Positions 1 through 7,134 of a DNA stretch of 18,691 nucleotides are shown here, in pieces. The translations under genes were made by a program, and so were the position numbers. The stretch comes from Clostridiales bacterium UBA735 (GTDB taxonomy: Bacteria > Bacillota > Clostridia > Oscillospirales > Oscillospiraceae): positions 1-18,691 of the forward strand of contig DBLB01000204.1 in the NCBI GenBank assembly GCA_002298695.1, written 5' to 3'. The notes beneath the pieces were generated by a model. It was not told the origin of the DNA and made no database searches. It saw only the letters and a program-made list of their open reading frames with translations. Within the stretch, counting starts at the first letter, position 1. Each line of letters starts with the position of its first letter.

Positions 1-46
1 CTCTTTGCAGGAAGCCCTCGTTTCCTTGGTATTCTGCTTTCAACAC
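1..46 (-). CDS. Group II intron reverse transcriptase/maturase, first 15 codons (partial)
   Basis: A GTG start at 46 lies 5 bases behind AGGAGG and opens a frame reading M-L-K-A-E-Y-Q-G-N-E-G-F-L-Q-R before the window ends. The Y-Q-G-x-x-G-F-L-Q-R wording fits the N-terminus of LtrA-type intron-encoded proteins, which carry reverse transcriptase and maturase domains needed for splicing and retrohoming. Only the N-terminal tip is visible, so intactness of the enzyme cannot be judged. Its position inside the intron, after the domain I-III blocks, is where such ORFs normally sit (domain IV). Confidence 0.75.
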   Translation of the reverse strand, partial: MLKAEYQGNEGFLQR

Positions 47-485
47 ACCGACCTCCTTCCGGTCTGTACTTGAGACTTACGATTGTTCGACCCTTCCCTA
101 AAAAAAGCTCAAGGTACTATGGTCTCGGCTGACTTCTTGCAGTTCGTTGTTACTACGGCTTTCGGATTTTTCCCCTACTTGTCGCCTGCAAGACCTCCCC
201 GGGTAAGAGCAACAACTTTCCTCCCATGTAACCGCCATATTTACCGCACGGGATTCGGGCAGCATTGGACTTTGTGTTGTATAGCACACTCGTCCGTCCC
301 TATGCGGCCTACTATGTGATTTCTGTTCGTCGGTTCGGGAGTTTGCCCGCCAGCGTTTTTTTGCTGACATCCGGCTTCCTTCAGATTCCACCTCACGGTG
401 GACACCCTTGCCTTCGGCTAACGCTTCCTACTGCCGAGCGCGTAGTGGTCTTTCACCACCTAGCTGTTACCCATGCCGGGCGCAC
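1..485 (-). mobile_element. Group IIC intron, 5' portion (truncated by window edge)
   Basis: Read on the minus strand, the element starts at 485 with GTGCGCCCGGCATGGG, the 5' end typical of group IIC introns. It continues with blocks I recognise from the Oceanobacillus iheyensis IIC ribozyme: GCAAGGGTGTCC, GGTGGAATCTGAAGGAAGC, TTACCCGGGGAGGTCT and CATAGTACC, in the same order. These belong mainly to domain I. The first codons of an intron-encoded protein follow at 46, so the RNA domains upstream of the ORF are all present. The rest of the ORF and domains V-VI lie outside the window. Short open frames here on either strand are chance readings of structured RNA. The 5' splice boundary is well supported; I did not resolve the EBS1-IBS1 pairing. 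Confidence 0.9.
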
Positions 486-490
486 TATTA

Positions 491-530
491 CAAACAGGCG
501 GATCCCGTTTCCATGGGATCCGCCTGTTTG
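491..530 (-). terminator. Perfect 16-bp inverted repeat at the intron insertion site
   Basis: Arms 491-506 and 515-530 are perfectly complementary (CAAACAGGCGGATCCC and its complement) around an 8-base loop. On the minus strand the hairpin is followed by TAATA and then the intron. Group IIC introns are known to insert just behind terminator-like stem-loops, so this is best read as the intron's target hairpin and 5' exon. The T-rich tail of a normal terminator is poor here (TGTTTGTAATA), so its strength as a terminator is doubtful. Confidence 0.75.
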
Positions 531-549
531 AAAATCTGATTTGTACCGG

Positions 550-639
550 TTACACTTCCCAAACGCCGGCGCTTTTTACAGCTTCCAGCCCGCCGTCTGC
601 GCTGTCCGGATAGGCAAAGGATACATCTTTGAATTCGAT
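550..639 (-). pseudogene. Remnant of ABC transporter ATPase N-terminus (EcfA-like)
   Basis: The minus frame reads I-E-F-K-D-V-S-F-A-Y-P-D-S-A-D-G-G-L-E-A-V, then S-A-G-V-W-E-V and a TAA at 550-552. The I-x-F-x-x-V-S-F-x-Y-P opening is the classic start of an ATPase of the energy-coupling factor (CbiO/EcfA) group. The Walker A region that should follow is absent, so the gene is cut after about 22 recognisable residues. No start codon lies in frame: the nearby ATG at 641-643 is out of frame, which suggests a small indel. Clearly non-functional. Confidence 0.65.
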
Positions 640-640
640 C

Positions 641-829
641 CATCGCCTTCCAAATGATCTCGGCGGCAAGGAACGCCGCAAACAGCACTATTGCCAGAAA
701 GTCCGCTGCTCGCATTTGAATTATCACAAGGCAGGTCCGGTCTTTCGGATTCTCAATGCCGTGTGTGACAGAGGCAATGGAAAGCCCGTCCGCCACCTTG
801 CTTGCCGCCGTCAGGCGGTTCTTTTTTTT
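641..829 (-). pseudogene. Remnant of ECF transporter T component C-terminus (EcfT/CbiQ-like)
   Basis: The minus frame carries V-A-D-G-L-S-I-A-S-V-T-H-G-I-E-N-P-K-D-R-T-C, then a hydrophobic stretch (M-R-A-A-D-F-L-A-I-V-L-F-A-A-F-L-A-A-E-I). This resembles the C-terminal part of EcfT proteins, where an A-R-G-like coupling motif comes before the last membrane segment; here the motif reads V-T-H-G. The N-terminal four-fifths is missing, and the frame abuts the stop codon of ohyA upstream. It continues into the ATPase remnant in another frame, in the usual T-then-A gene order. It is likely the scar of a deletion that removed most of an ECF operon. The homology limits are approximate. Confidence 0.6.
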
Positions 830-859
830 GCTCTTGTGCGCAGACGCAAAGAAAGCGCG

Positions 860-2653
860 TCATTCGATCAGGCCGCTTTCCTTCAGCAGCAGCTCGACGT
901 CGGTGCCCTGCACCTTCTTGAGCAGGATCCGGAGAAGCGTCTTTTCCTTGAAAGAGAGCTTGATATCGGTGATCGGCTTTTTGTCGATCGCATAGTAGCA
1001 GGCACGCAGAAGCTCGCGCACGTCGTATTTACTGCCCCAGACCTCCGGAACGCCGCGGTCGACGTCGAGCAGGGTATACACGGCCTCCATGCCGGTACGC
1101 ATGGAATACTCGGTTGTAAAGATGGTATCGCGCGGCGTCTCGGCGAACTGACCGATGAAGGCAAAGTTGACGGCGTCGACGGGTACGACCTTCGGACGGT
1201 CGGATTCCTTGCGCGGCTGGAAGAACGCATTGATATACGGCATGAAGCAGGTCGTGGTGTTGCAGGCTTCACGGGCGAGCGCTCCGATCCGGTCTTCGGG
1301 AACGCCGATGTGGTAGAGCCATTCGCGGCAGACTTCTTCGCCGGTACAGCGGCGCATGGGCTTTTTGACATAATTGCCCTCGCGGTCAGTATTCAGCGCG
1401 TAAAGCCAGACAAGAATCATCTTCTTGTCCTGCGAGCGGAATTGCGGCTGGCGGTTGATGGTCCAGGAGAGATACCAGTTTTCCGTGCTGTCCCTGACTG
1501 TTACAATGCCGCCGGTCGTGACCTTGCCCTCGCGCGGGTCGCGCTTGCAGATGGAAATGATGTGCTGGATGATCTCCTCATTGGAGGTGGCGACGGTGGC
1601 GCTCATCCAGTTTGTGGCACCGATGTCGCTGCAAAAAGCGTCCGGGTTTCCGAATGAGCCGTCCGGTGCCTGCGCGGCGATGGCCTTCCACATGTCCCAG
1701 GATTCGCCGACGCCGTTTTTCAGCTGCGAAAGATCAGGCGCATGCGTCTGATCGCCGTAGCAGGACGAATCAGTGCAGCAGCCGTTGGTGATGAAGACCA
1801 GATCGTCCTCAATGAGATCGATGGTCTGCTCACGGCCGTCTTTGACGTAGACGATCTGACGGGCGACCTTTTTGTTCGCTTTGGTTTCAATGACGACGTT
1901 CTTCACGTCCATGCCGTATTCGATGCGGACGCCGTGGGCCTCCAGATACTTGACGAGCGGCAGGATCATGCTCTCGTACTGGTTGTATTTTGTGAAGCGC
2001 AGCGCGCTGAAATCCGGCAGGCCATCAATGTGGTGGACATAACGGCAGAGGTAGCGCTTCATTTCCAGTGCGCTCGACCAGCGCTGGAACGCGAACATCG
2101 TCTGCCAGTAGAGCCAGAAATTTGTCTGCCAGAACGAATCCGGCAGGACGTCGGAGATCTTCCTGCCCTCCAGATCCTTTTCCGGCGTCAAAAACAGCTT
2201 AGAAAGCGCCATGGCCGATTCGCGGTCGAGCGTGAATTTCCGGTCGGTGTGCGCGTCCTGTCCGCGCGAGACTGTAGCGCGGCAGAGAGAATAATTCGGG
2301 TCGTGCTTGTTCAGCCAGTAGTATTCATCCAGTACGGAGACGCCCGGCGTTTCGATGGAAGGCACATCGCGGAATGTATCCCACATAACTTCGAAATGAT
2401 TGTCCATTTCGCGTCCGCCGCGCATAAAGAAGCCCTTGGTGATGTCCTTGCGACCGTCACAGCTGCCGCCGGCCAGCTCCAGCTTCTCCAGAAGGTGGAT
2501 GTGCTCGCCCTTCATCTGTCCATCCCGGACAAGATAAAATGCTGCGGTCAGACCGGCAAGGCCGGTGCCGATGATATAGGCGGATTTCTTTTCGACGTCC
2601 TTCGGCTTTTCGGGATGTGCAAATGATTCATACGTTCCTGCGGAATAATACAT
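860..2653 (-). CDS. ohyA: Oleate hydratase (myosin-cross-reactive antigen family)
   Basis: A 597-residue FAD enzyme expected to add water to the cis-9 double bond of oleate, giving 10-hydroxystearate (EC 4.2.1.53). It opens with M-Y-Y-S-x-G-x-Y-E-x-F-A, the signature N-terminus of the bacterial family, and the length is typical. The dinucleotide-binding GTGLAGL lies at residues 29-35, with the ribose-binding acidic strand (HLLEKLELAGGS) at 53-64. RGGREMDNHFE at 78-88 contains Glu82, the position of the catalytic glutamate described for staphylococcal OhyA. The ATG follows AGGAGG with an 8-base gap. It has its own promoter and lies behind a TetR gene that may control it. Expected in the cytoplasm or at the membrane face; it detoxifies or saturates host and dietary unsaturated fatty acids. 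Confidence 0.95.
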   Translation of the reverse strand: MYYSAGTYESFAHPEKPKDVEKKSAYIIGTGLAGLTAAFYLVRDGQMKGEHIHLLEKLELAGGSCDGRKDITKGFFMRGGREMDNHFEVMWDTFRDVPSIETPGVSVLDEYYWLNKHDPNYSLCRATVSRGQDAHTDRKFTLDRESAMALSKLFLTPEKDLEGRKISDVLPDSFWQTNFWLYWQTMFAFQRWSSALEMKRYLCRYVHHIDGLPDFSALRFTKYNQYESMILPLVKYLEAHGVRIEYGMDVKNVVIETKANKKVARQIVYVKDGREQTIDLIEDDLVFITNGCCTDSSCYGDQTHAPDLSQLKNGVGESWDMWKAIAAQAPDGSFGNPDAFCSDIGATNWMSATVATSNEEIIQHIISICKRDPREGKVTTGGIVTVRDSTENWYLSWTINRQPQFRSQDKKMILVWLYALNTDREGNYVKKPMRRCTGEEVCREWLYHIGVPEDRIGALAREACNTTTCFMPYINAFFQPRKESDRPKVVPVDAVNFAFIGQFAETPRDTIFTTEYSMRTGMEAVYTLLDVDRGVPEVWGSKYDVRELLRACYYAIDKKPITDIKLSFKEKTLLRILLKKVQGTDVELLLKESGLIE

Positions 2654-2688
2654 ATCAAAAACCTCCTGTAATTTGTGTTCTTGCCTGT

Positions 2689-2716
2689 ATTATATCCGGA
2701 TCTGCCAGTCTTACAA
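2689..2716 (-). promoter_or_regulatory. Putative promoter of ohyA
   Basis: On the minus strand, TTGTAA (2716-2711) and a perfect TATAAT (2694-2689) are separated by 16 bp. The -10 box lies about 35 bases upstream of the ohyA ATG, leaving room for the AGGAGG site. The -35 box lies ten bases from the hairpin at 2727-2759. Confidence 0.6.
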
Positions 2717-2726
2717 TCAGCAGAAA

Positions 2727-2759
2727 CCGCCCCGTGATAAAGCTTTTATCACGAGGCGG
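2727..2759 (-). terminator. Long hairpin between tetR and ohyA
   Basis: Arms 2727-2741 and 2745-2759 form a 15-bp stem with one mismatch (a possible G-U pair) and a 3-base loop. On the minus strand it comes after the TetR gene and is followed by only a short T-run (TTTCT). It most likely ends tetR transcription. Because it lies just upstream of the ohyA promoter, it could also hold a binding site for the regulator. Confidence 0.6.
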
Positions 2760-2801
2760 CAAGGTGTAAAAAATTTAATCAAATGCGGGGAAATGATCAA
2801 T

Positions 2802-3356
2802 TCAGATGCGGAAGCGCTGAAGCGCTTCTGGCACAGAGCCGCGGATGAGCGTAGACAGGCGGCTGACGATAGCCTCCGGATCTTCCCGCATATCGTCCTT
2901 GATCCAGTCGAGCATCAGGCCAACGAAAATATAGGAATAGATCTGTGCAATGAACTGCTTGTCGCTCTCCCGGACAGTCATGCCGACGGCTTCCTCTTCA
3001 ATGACGCCGAGCAGGAGATTGTCCACCAGAGGCTTGAGATACCGCTCGACCTGTTCGCGGTGGACGCAGCGGTAGACGTTCATCACAAAGGGCTTGTTGG
3101 CCCGGACGGCCTCGAAAATCTGCAAAAAGCCCTGCTGCCAGGTGTCATAGGTCTTCTTCTCTTCGATAGCCTTGCGCGCGTCTTCCAGGCAGGACCATTC
3201 CACAAGGTCATAGATGTCCTTGAAGTGATAGTAGAAGGTCATGCGGTTGATGCCGCAGTCCTCCGCGATATCGTTGATCGTGATTTTGGTCAGCGGCTTC
3301 TGGAGCAGCAGATTCTTCAGCGATTGCTCCAACGCACGCTTTGTCACCTGTGACAT
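2802..3356 (-). CDS. TetR/AcrR-family transcriptional regulator (DhaS-like)
   Basis: A 184-residue one-component DNA-binding regulator. The N-terminal helix-turn-helix is clear at about residues 23-46 (ITINDIAEDCGINRMTFYYHF), with the Y-Y-H-F ending typical of TetR recognition helices. The C-terminal part (about 60-184) resembles the ligand-binding domain of TetR proteins often labelled dihydroxyacetone-kinase-regulator-like. GGAGGGG precedes the ATG by 6 bases. It lies upstream of ohyA on the same strand, separated by a hairpin. An inferred role is control of ohyA in response to fatty acids; the sequence does not show the ligand. It is unlikely to be DhaS itself, since no dha genes are nearby. 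Confidence 0.85.
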   Translation of the reverse strand: MSQVTKRALEQSLKNLLLQKPLTKITINDIAEDCGINRMTFYYHFKDIYDLVEWSCLEDARKAIEEKKTYDTWQQGFLQIFEAVRANKPFVMNVYRCVHREQVERYLKPLVDNLLLGVIEEEAVGMTVRESDKQFIAQIYSYIFVGLMLDWIKDDMREDPEAIVSRLSTLIRGSVPEALQRFRI

Positions 3357-3527
3357 AGGATGCCCCTCCTTTTTTTCTCCGATATGGATGGTTGTTATTT
3401 ATTCAATCAGCCAGCGGCTGTGGCCGGCGAGAGATTTTTCGTGCCAGATCCAGAGCATTGAATGGATGGAGGCTGATCGATTGTATTGTCAAACCAAAAA
3501 TTACAGCAGACTTTGGGTCGACGGACG

Positions 3528-3555
3528 TTGAAAGCGGCAAAACAAAGAATAGAAT
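3528..3555 (+). promoter_or_regulatory. Putative promoter of the URO-D-like gene
   Basis: TTGAAA (3528-3533) and TAGAAT (3550-3555) are spaced 16 bp apart, 35 bases before the chosen start. The surroundings are very AT-rich. A second possible -10 box, TATACT, lies at 3561-3566. The rest of 3357-3527 shows no gene or clear element. Confidence 0.45.
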
Positions 3556-3590
3556 AAATATATACTTTGTTTAACAGGAGAATCGCTGAT

Positions 3591-4793
3591 ATGATGACAC
3601 CAAAAGAAAGAATCCTTGCTACGCTGAAAGGCCAGCCCACGGACGCACTGCCCTTTGTTCCCCGTATTGACAACTGGTTTTACGCACAGAAAGCGCAGGG
3701 GACGCTTCCTGACAGATTAAAAAATGCAACGCTGCAGGAAATGGTGGATGATCTTGGGATCGGTTACCATTCGATTATCCCCAATTTTCAGGGCTGGCGG
3801 GACGGCGGATGCCAGGATCTGCATGTCGGGCTTGGACTTTATGACCTGGCACTGTCGCCCTGGCATATTGAACTGCACAACGTTGGCATCAAGTCGGAGC
3901 GCCTGCCGGGAGGCAAGCATCGTGTGGAATATGAAACGCCCTACGGCGTGATTTCCACGGAGACTGTGTACACGGATGCAATGAAAAAGAATGGCATTAC
4001 ACTGTATGTCATCACAAAGCATGCAATTGAAGATTGTGATGATTATGATGCCGCTGCATATATTTTTGAGAACATGGAAGTCGTCGAGGACTGGGAAAGA
4101 TTTGCACAGTATCGCCAGGATGTCGTCGGCGACCGCGGTGTTGCGGTTGCGCTGTCGGCAATGTGGGCGTCAGGCGGTCATTATCTGATCAAGGAACTGA
4201 TGGGGTTCGAAGATTTTTACAGTGAACGGATCGATGACCCGGAGGCACTGCGGCAGATTGCAGATAAGCTGCAGCCGTTCTGCGATAAACTGTTTTCCGC
4301 GGCGCTCAACAGCCCGGCAGAAGTCATCCTGTCCGGAGCAAATTATGACTTTACCTTCACGTCTCCCGATGTCGTGCGGGACTTTGTGGTGCCGCAGCTG
4401 AAGAAGCAGTCCGATCAGGCACATCAGCAGGGGAAATTCATCGCAACGCACACGGACGGCGAAAACAAAATGCTGCTGCCGCTGTATCTCGAGGCTGGTT
4501 TTGATATCGCAGACTCCATTTGCCCGAAGCCAATGACGAGTATCTCTCTGAAAGAAACTGTTGACGTGTTCGATCATAAAATCACAATTTGGGGCGGCGT
4601 CCCGTCGACTGCGCTGGTAAAGGACTGCACCTCGGATTCGGATTTTCTGAAGATCGTAGACCAGACACTGCAGGATATCGGCAAGGGCGATCACTTTATT
4701 GTATCTGTTGCGGATACCCTGCCTGCGGCAGCTGATTTCGAACGGTTCCTTTATCTGAAAAAGAAGGTGGAAGAGTTTGGGCCGGTGAAATAA
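3591..4793 (+). CDS. Uroporphyrinogen decarboxylase (URO-D/MtaA) family protein
   Basis: A 400-residue TIM-barrel enzyme of the URO-D superfamily, which includes haem-pathway decarboxylases and zinc corrinoid methyltransferases. It begins M-T-P-K-E-R-I-L-A-T-L-K-G, the usual family opening. FTSPDVVRDFVVPQLKK (255-271) and HTDGENKMLLP (287-297) mark the barrel core. The zinc-binding H-x-C of MtaA is not kept: the matching spot reads H287-T-D-G. It is therefore probably neither HemE nor a classical MtaA. I chose ATG 3591 because AGGAG lies 10 bases upstream; the in-frame TTG at 3567 has no ribosome site. No haem or methyltransferase genes adjoin it, so the substrate is unknown. It is convergent with a CdaR-like regulator only 10 bases away, which may control it. 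Confidence 0.8.
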   Translation: MMTPKERILATLKGQPTDALPFVPRIDNWFYAQKAQGTLPDRLKNATLQEMVDDLGIGYHSIIPNFQGWRDGGCQDLHVGLGLYDLALSPWHIELHNVGIKSERLPGGKHRVEYETPYGVISTETVYTDAMKKNGITLYVITKHAIEDCDDYDAAAYIFENMEVVEDWERFAQYRQDVVGDRGVAVALSAMWASGGHYLIKELMGFEDFYSERIDDPEALRQIADKLQPFCDKLFSAALNSPAEVILSGANYDFTFTSPDVVRDFVVPQLKKQSDQAHQQGKFIATHTDGENKMLLPLYLEAGFDIADSICPKPMTSISLKETVDVFDHKITIWGGVPSTALVKDCTSDSDFLKIVDQTLQDIGKGDHFIVSVADTLPAAADFERFLYLKKKVEEFGPVK

Positions 4794-4803
4794 CTCAAGT
4801 GAG

Positions 4804-5976
4804 TCAGCCGGGCAGAGCAGGCCATCCATCGTGTTTGACATTGCGCAGATAATAAGCCAGATAATATAGGAACTTCCGTGTGCGGCTGTCCTGCAGCGGA
4901 TCCATCGAAAGATAATCCCGCAGTTTATTCAGGCGAAACACAAGCGTATTCTTATGAATGAATAATTCTTTACTGGCTTTGTTCAGATTGTAACCATTTG
5001 CATCCAGAACAGGAATCAATTCCAGCAGACTTGCTTTCAGGTCTGCTGGAATATTTTCCGCAAAAAAAGAGTAAACGCGCTCAAGTTCCGTGCATGGGAT
5101 CTGGTAGGTAAGGTAGTCCTCCACGCAATCATAAAAATACAAGACCCGGCGGTCATCTTTACGATAAAAAAAGCGCATCCAGTTGCAATGTCGGTATCCG
5201 TGGCGGTAATCAATCAAACGTTTATGGATGCTGCCGACAAAAACTCGGTATACAATGGAATGATTGGCTGCATAGTTGAAAAATGGCGCCAGAAAATCAT
5301 TGATGAGGAACGCACAATTTTCAAGCGTCCGATCCAGAGACTGCGGGAGACTTTTGAAAATCAGAATTTCATTCTCGGCGGGGGAAAGAATCATATCCTG
5401 AGAGGAGTAACCTTGCGAACTCTGAATCTCACCGATGAGCAGATTGGAATTTTCAAATGGCAGGAGAGAGATCAGAATAGGAACGCGGTTCAATTGCTCT
5501 GAAAAACCGAATGCAGCGGCGTATTCCGAAAGGCAGGAAAGTTCCTCCTCATTTTCCGAAAACAGCAGGGTGTTCATGAACTTCAGCTTCTGGTTCTTTT
5601 GCTGAAGAAGAAAGCTTTGCCGTGTTTCATATTCAATCATGGATTCAAGCGAGATCCTGACAACTCGAATCAAAGCTTCAACCTCATATGGTACCCCGGT
5701 CATTCCTACGACACCGATCACTTCATGCCCGCATTTGAGCAGCGCATTCATTCCGTATTCTGTACCGAGATAATGATGTGAGTCAGGTTCCGTTTTGATT
5801 TCCTCAATATGCTCCTGAACCATTCGGAAGGCGAGCTCGTGGAATGTACCAATACGCTTTTTCTCAATGCTCGCCGCAATGATAATTCCCTGCGCATTCA
5901 TAATATTGATATTGTATTGGGAAAATGCAGTAATCTTGTCAATAAATTGATTCGCAATGTCGCTGCTGAGTATCAC
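4804..5976 (-). CDS. CdaR/PucR-type transcriptional regulator
   Basis: A 390-residue regulator. Residues 1-130 (ANQFIDKITAFSQYNINIMN, then IIIAAS and GVVGMTGVPYEV) match the sugar-diacid recognition domain of CdaR proteins, which sense glycerate, glucarate or galactarate in known cases. The C-terminus (about 330-385: LDANGYNLNKASKELFIHKN, then LVFRLNKL) is a PucR-type helix-turn-helix. The middle resembles the degenerate GGDEF-like linker of this family. The start is GTG, with AAGGAGG 7 bases ahead. It ends tail-to-tail with the URO-D-like gene and lies downstream of a LysR gene on the same strand. The ligand is not shown; a carboxylate is a guess from family knowledge. Confidence 0.85.
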   Translation of the reverse strand: MILSSDIANQFIDKITAFSQYNINIMNAQGIIIAASIEKKRIGTFHELAFRMVQEHIEEIKTEPDSHHYLGTEYGMNALLKCGHEVIGVVGMTGVPYEVEALIRVVRISLESMIEYETRQSFLLQQKNQKLKFMNTLLFSENEEELSCLSEYAAAFGFSEQLNRVPILISLLPFENSNLLIGEIQSSQGYSSQDMILSPAENEILIFKSLPQSLDRTLENCAFLINDFLAPFFNYAANHSIVYRVFVGSIHKRLIDYRHGYRHCNWMRFFYRKDDRRVLYFYDCVEDYLTYQIPCTELERVYSFFAENIPADLKASLLELIPVLDANGYNLNKASKELFIHKNTLVFRLNKLRDYLSMDPLQDSRTRKFLYYLAYYLRNVKHDGWPALPG

Positions 5977-6070
5977 AAAACAGCCTCCTTCCCTCTTTTA
6001 TACAAACGAAAACGGCGATACGGGAGACAAAGACACACCGTTTCACATCCCGCGGTAGTGAACGGCGGTA

Positions 6071-6988
6071 TTATCCGTAGTATTCGTTCTCCTGATAATA
6101 GTCCTGAATCAGAGAAACCAGGTATTGTTCATGAGCAGAAAGTACATGCATATGCATATATACAACGTTCAAATACCAGTGCGGCGAAAAATCAAGTGGA
6201 AAATACAGATTTTTATCATTCGTATGAATAAAGCCGGACGGCACAAACGCGATGGCGTTACTGCTTGAAACCATATTCAGGGTCGTGTTGATGTTCCGGA
6301 TTTCCGTCACACGATCCGGATTCAATCCGCACTGCTTCATAATACTGGATTCAACTTGACGCTTGACTGTATTTTCAGGCGATAGAATGATGTGATTGAT
6401 CCGCAGATGCTGAAAATCGTCTTTTGACAATGTCTGGGGAGGCGTCGCCCATTTGGAAAATACCGTATGTTTCTTTGAGATTGCCAGAAAAAATGGCTCT
6501 TTCTTGAGTATGACGTTTTTCATATCCGGCAACGAAGGGGCGGTAGATGCGATAATTGCAATATCAAGTTCATTTCCCCGCAGCTCCGCTAACAATTCCG
6601 AAGTTTTGGATTCGATAACATCCAAATTGACATCAGGGAGTGCCGCCTTGAAAAGCGGAAATACATTGGAAAACATTGCGCTGCCGGCAACGGTCATAAA
6701 TCCGATTCGGATACAGTCCGAGACATCGCTCTTCAGCTTCGAAAGCTCTGTATCGAATTTGTTCCGTAAAGCTTGGATCTGGCGTGCGGTCTGGATATAC
6801 AAAAGGCCGGCTTTTGTCGGCACAAGGCCATGCTTGGTCCGTTCAAACAGCAGCATCCCCAGCTCATTTTCCTGGTTTGCAAGATATTGGCTTAATGTAG
6901 GCTGTGCCAGATATAAGGATTTTGCGGCTTTTGAAATCGTCCCATATTCAGATATGGCAAGGATATAGTCTATGTATCGAATATCCAT
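6071..6988 (-). CDS. LysR-family transcriptional regulator
   Basis: A 305-residue LysR protein. The winged helix-turn-helix occupies about residues 1-60 (GTISKAAKSLYLAQPTLSQY at 16-35, then LGMLLFERTKHGLVPTKAG). A periplasmic-binding-like effector domain follows from about residue 90 (IRIGFMTVAGSAMF). AGGAG precedes the ATG by 8 bases. LysR regulators usually act on a divergent neighbour, but here the next gene upstream (the PBP) points the same way, so the target is unclear. The URO-D-like gene two genes downstream is the best candidate. Confidence 0.92.
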   Translation of the reverse strand: MDIRYIDYILAISEYGTISKAAKSLYLAQPTLSQYLANQENELGMLLFERTKHGLVPTKAGLLYIQTARQIQALRNKFDTELSKLKSDVSDCIRIGFMTVAGSAMFSNVFPLFKAALPDVNLDVIESKTSELLAELRGNELDIAIIASTAPSLPDMKNVILKKEPFFLAISKKHTVFSKWATPPQTLSKDDFQHLRINHIILSPENTVKRQVESSIMKQCGLNPDRVTEIRNINTTLNMVSSSNAIAFVPSGFIHTNDKNLYFPLDFSPHWYLNVVYMHMHVLSAHEQYLVSLIQDYYQENEYYG

Positions 6989-7079
6989 ATGATATCTCCT
7001 CTTCTGCTTTGATCACGAATCCAGGACGAATTCACATATATATCACGTGTTTACCGTGTGTATAGGGCAATAATTTATA

Positions 7080-7107
7080 ATTATAGCATTCATTTTTTAG
7101 AAAGCAA
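7080..7107 (-). promoter_or_regulatory. Possible promoter of the LysR gene
   Basis: On the minus strand, TATAAT (7085-7080) has a weak TTGCTT (7107-7102) 16 bp upstream. It lies about 90 bases before the LysR ATG. Between the two, CACG and CGTG half-sites at 7044-7058 form a short inverted repeat, possibly autoregulatory. Low certainty. Confidence 0.35.
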
Positions 7108-7134
7108 GTGCCGAAAATCCGAAAAACGGCATGA

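Noticed and set aside
98..391. Short open frames at the left edge on both strands
   Set aside because: They lie inside the structured 5' RNA of the group IIC intron and do not encode protein.
805..829. Plus-strand terminator-like stem (CCGCC-GTCA-GGCGG) with a run of eight T
   Set aside because: No plus-strand gene lies upstream. On the minus strand it is part of the EcfT remnant frame (a Lys-rich stretch), so it is probably chance.
629..1657. Long plus-strand open frame of 342 codons opposite ohyA
   Set aside because: It is antisense to a clear oleate hydratase in a GC-rich genome, has no ribosome site, and its residues resemble no family.
3241..3574. Plus-strand frames opposite the tetR start and in the spacer before the URO-D-like gene
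   Set aside because: No ribosome sites or recognisable protein features; the first is antisense to the TetR helix-turn-helix.
7109..7131. Possible terminator after the PBP gene (TGCCG ... CGGCA)
   Set aside because: The stem is only 5 bp with a 13-base interior, and the T-run is distant; too weak to list as a feature.
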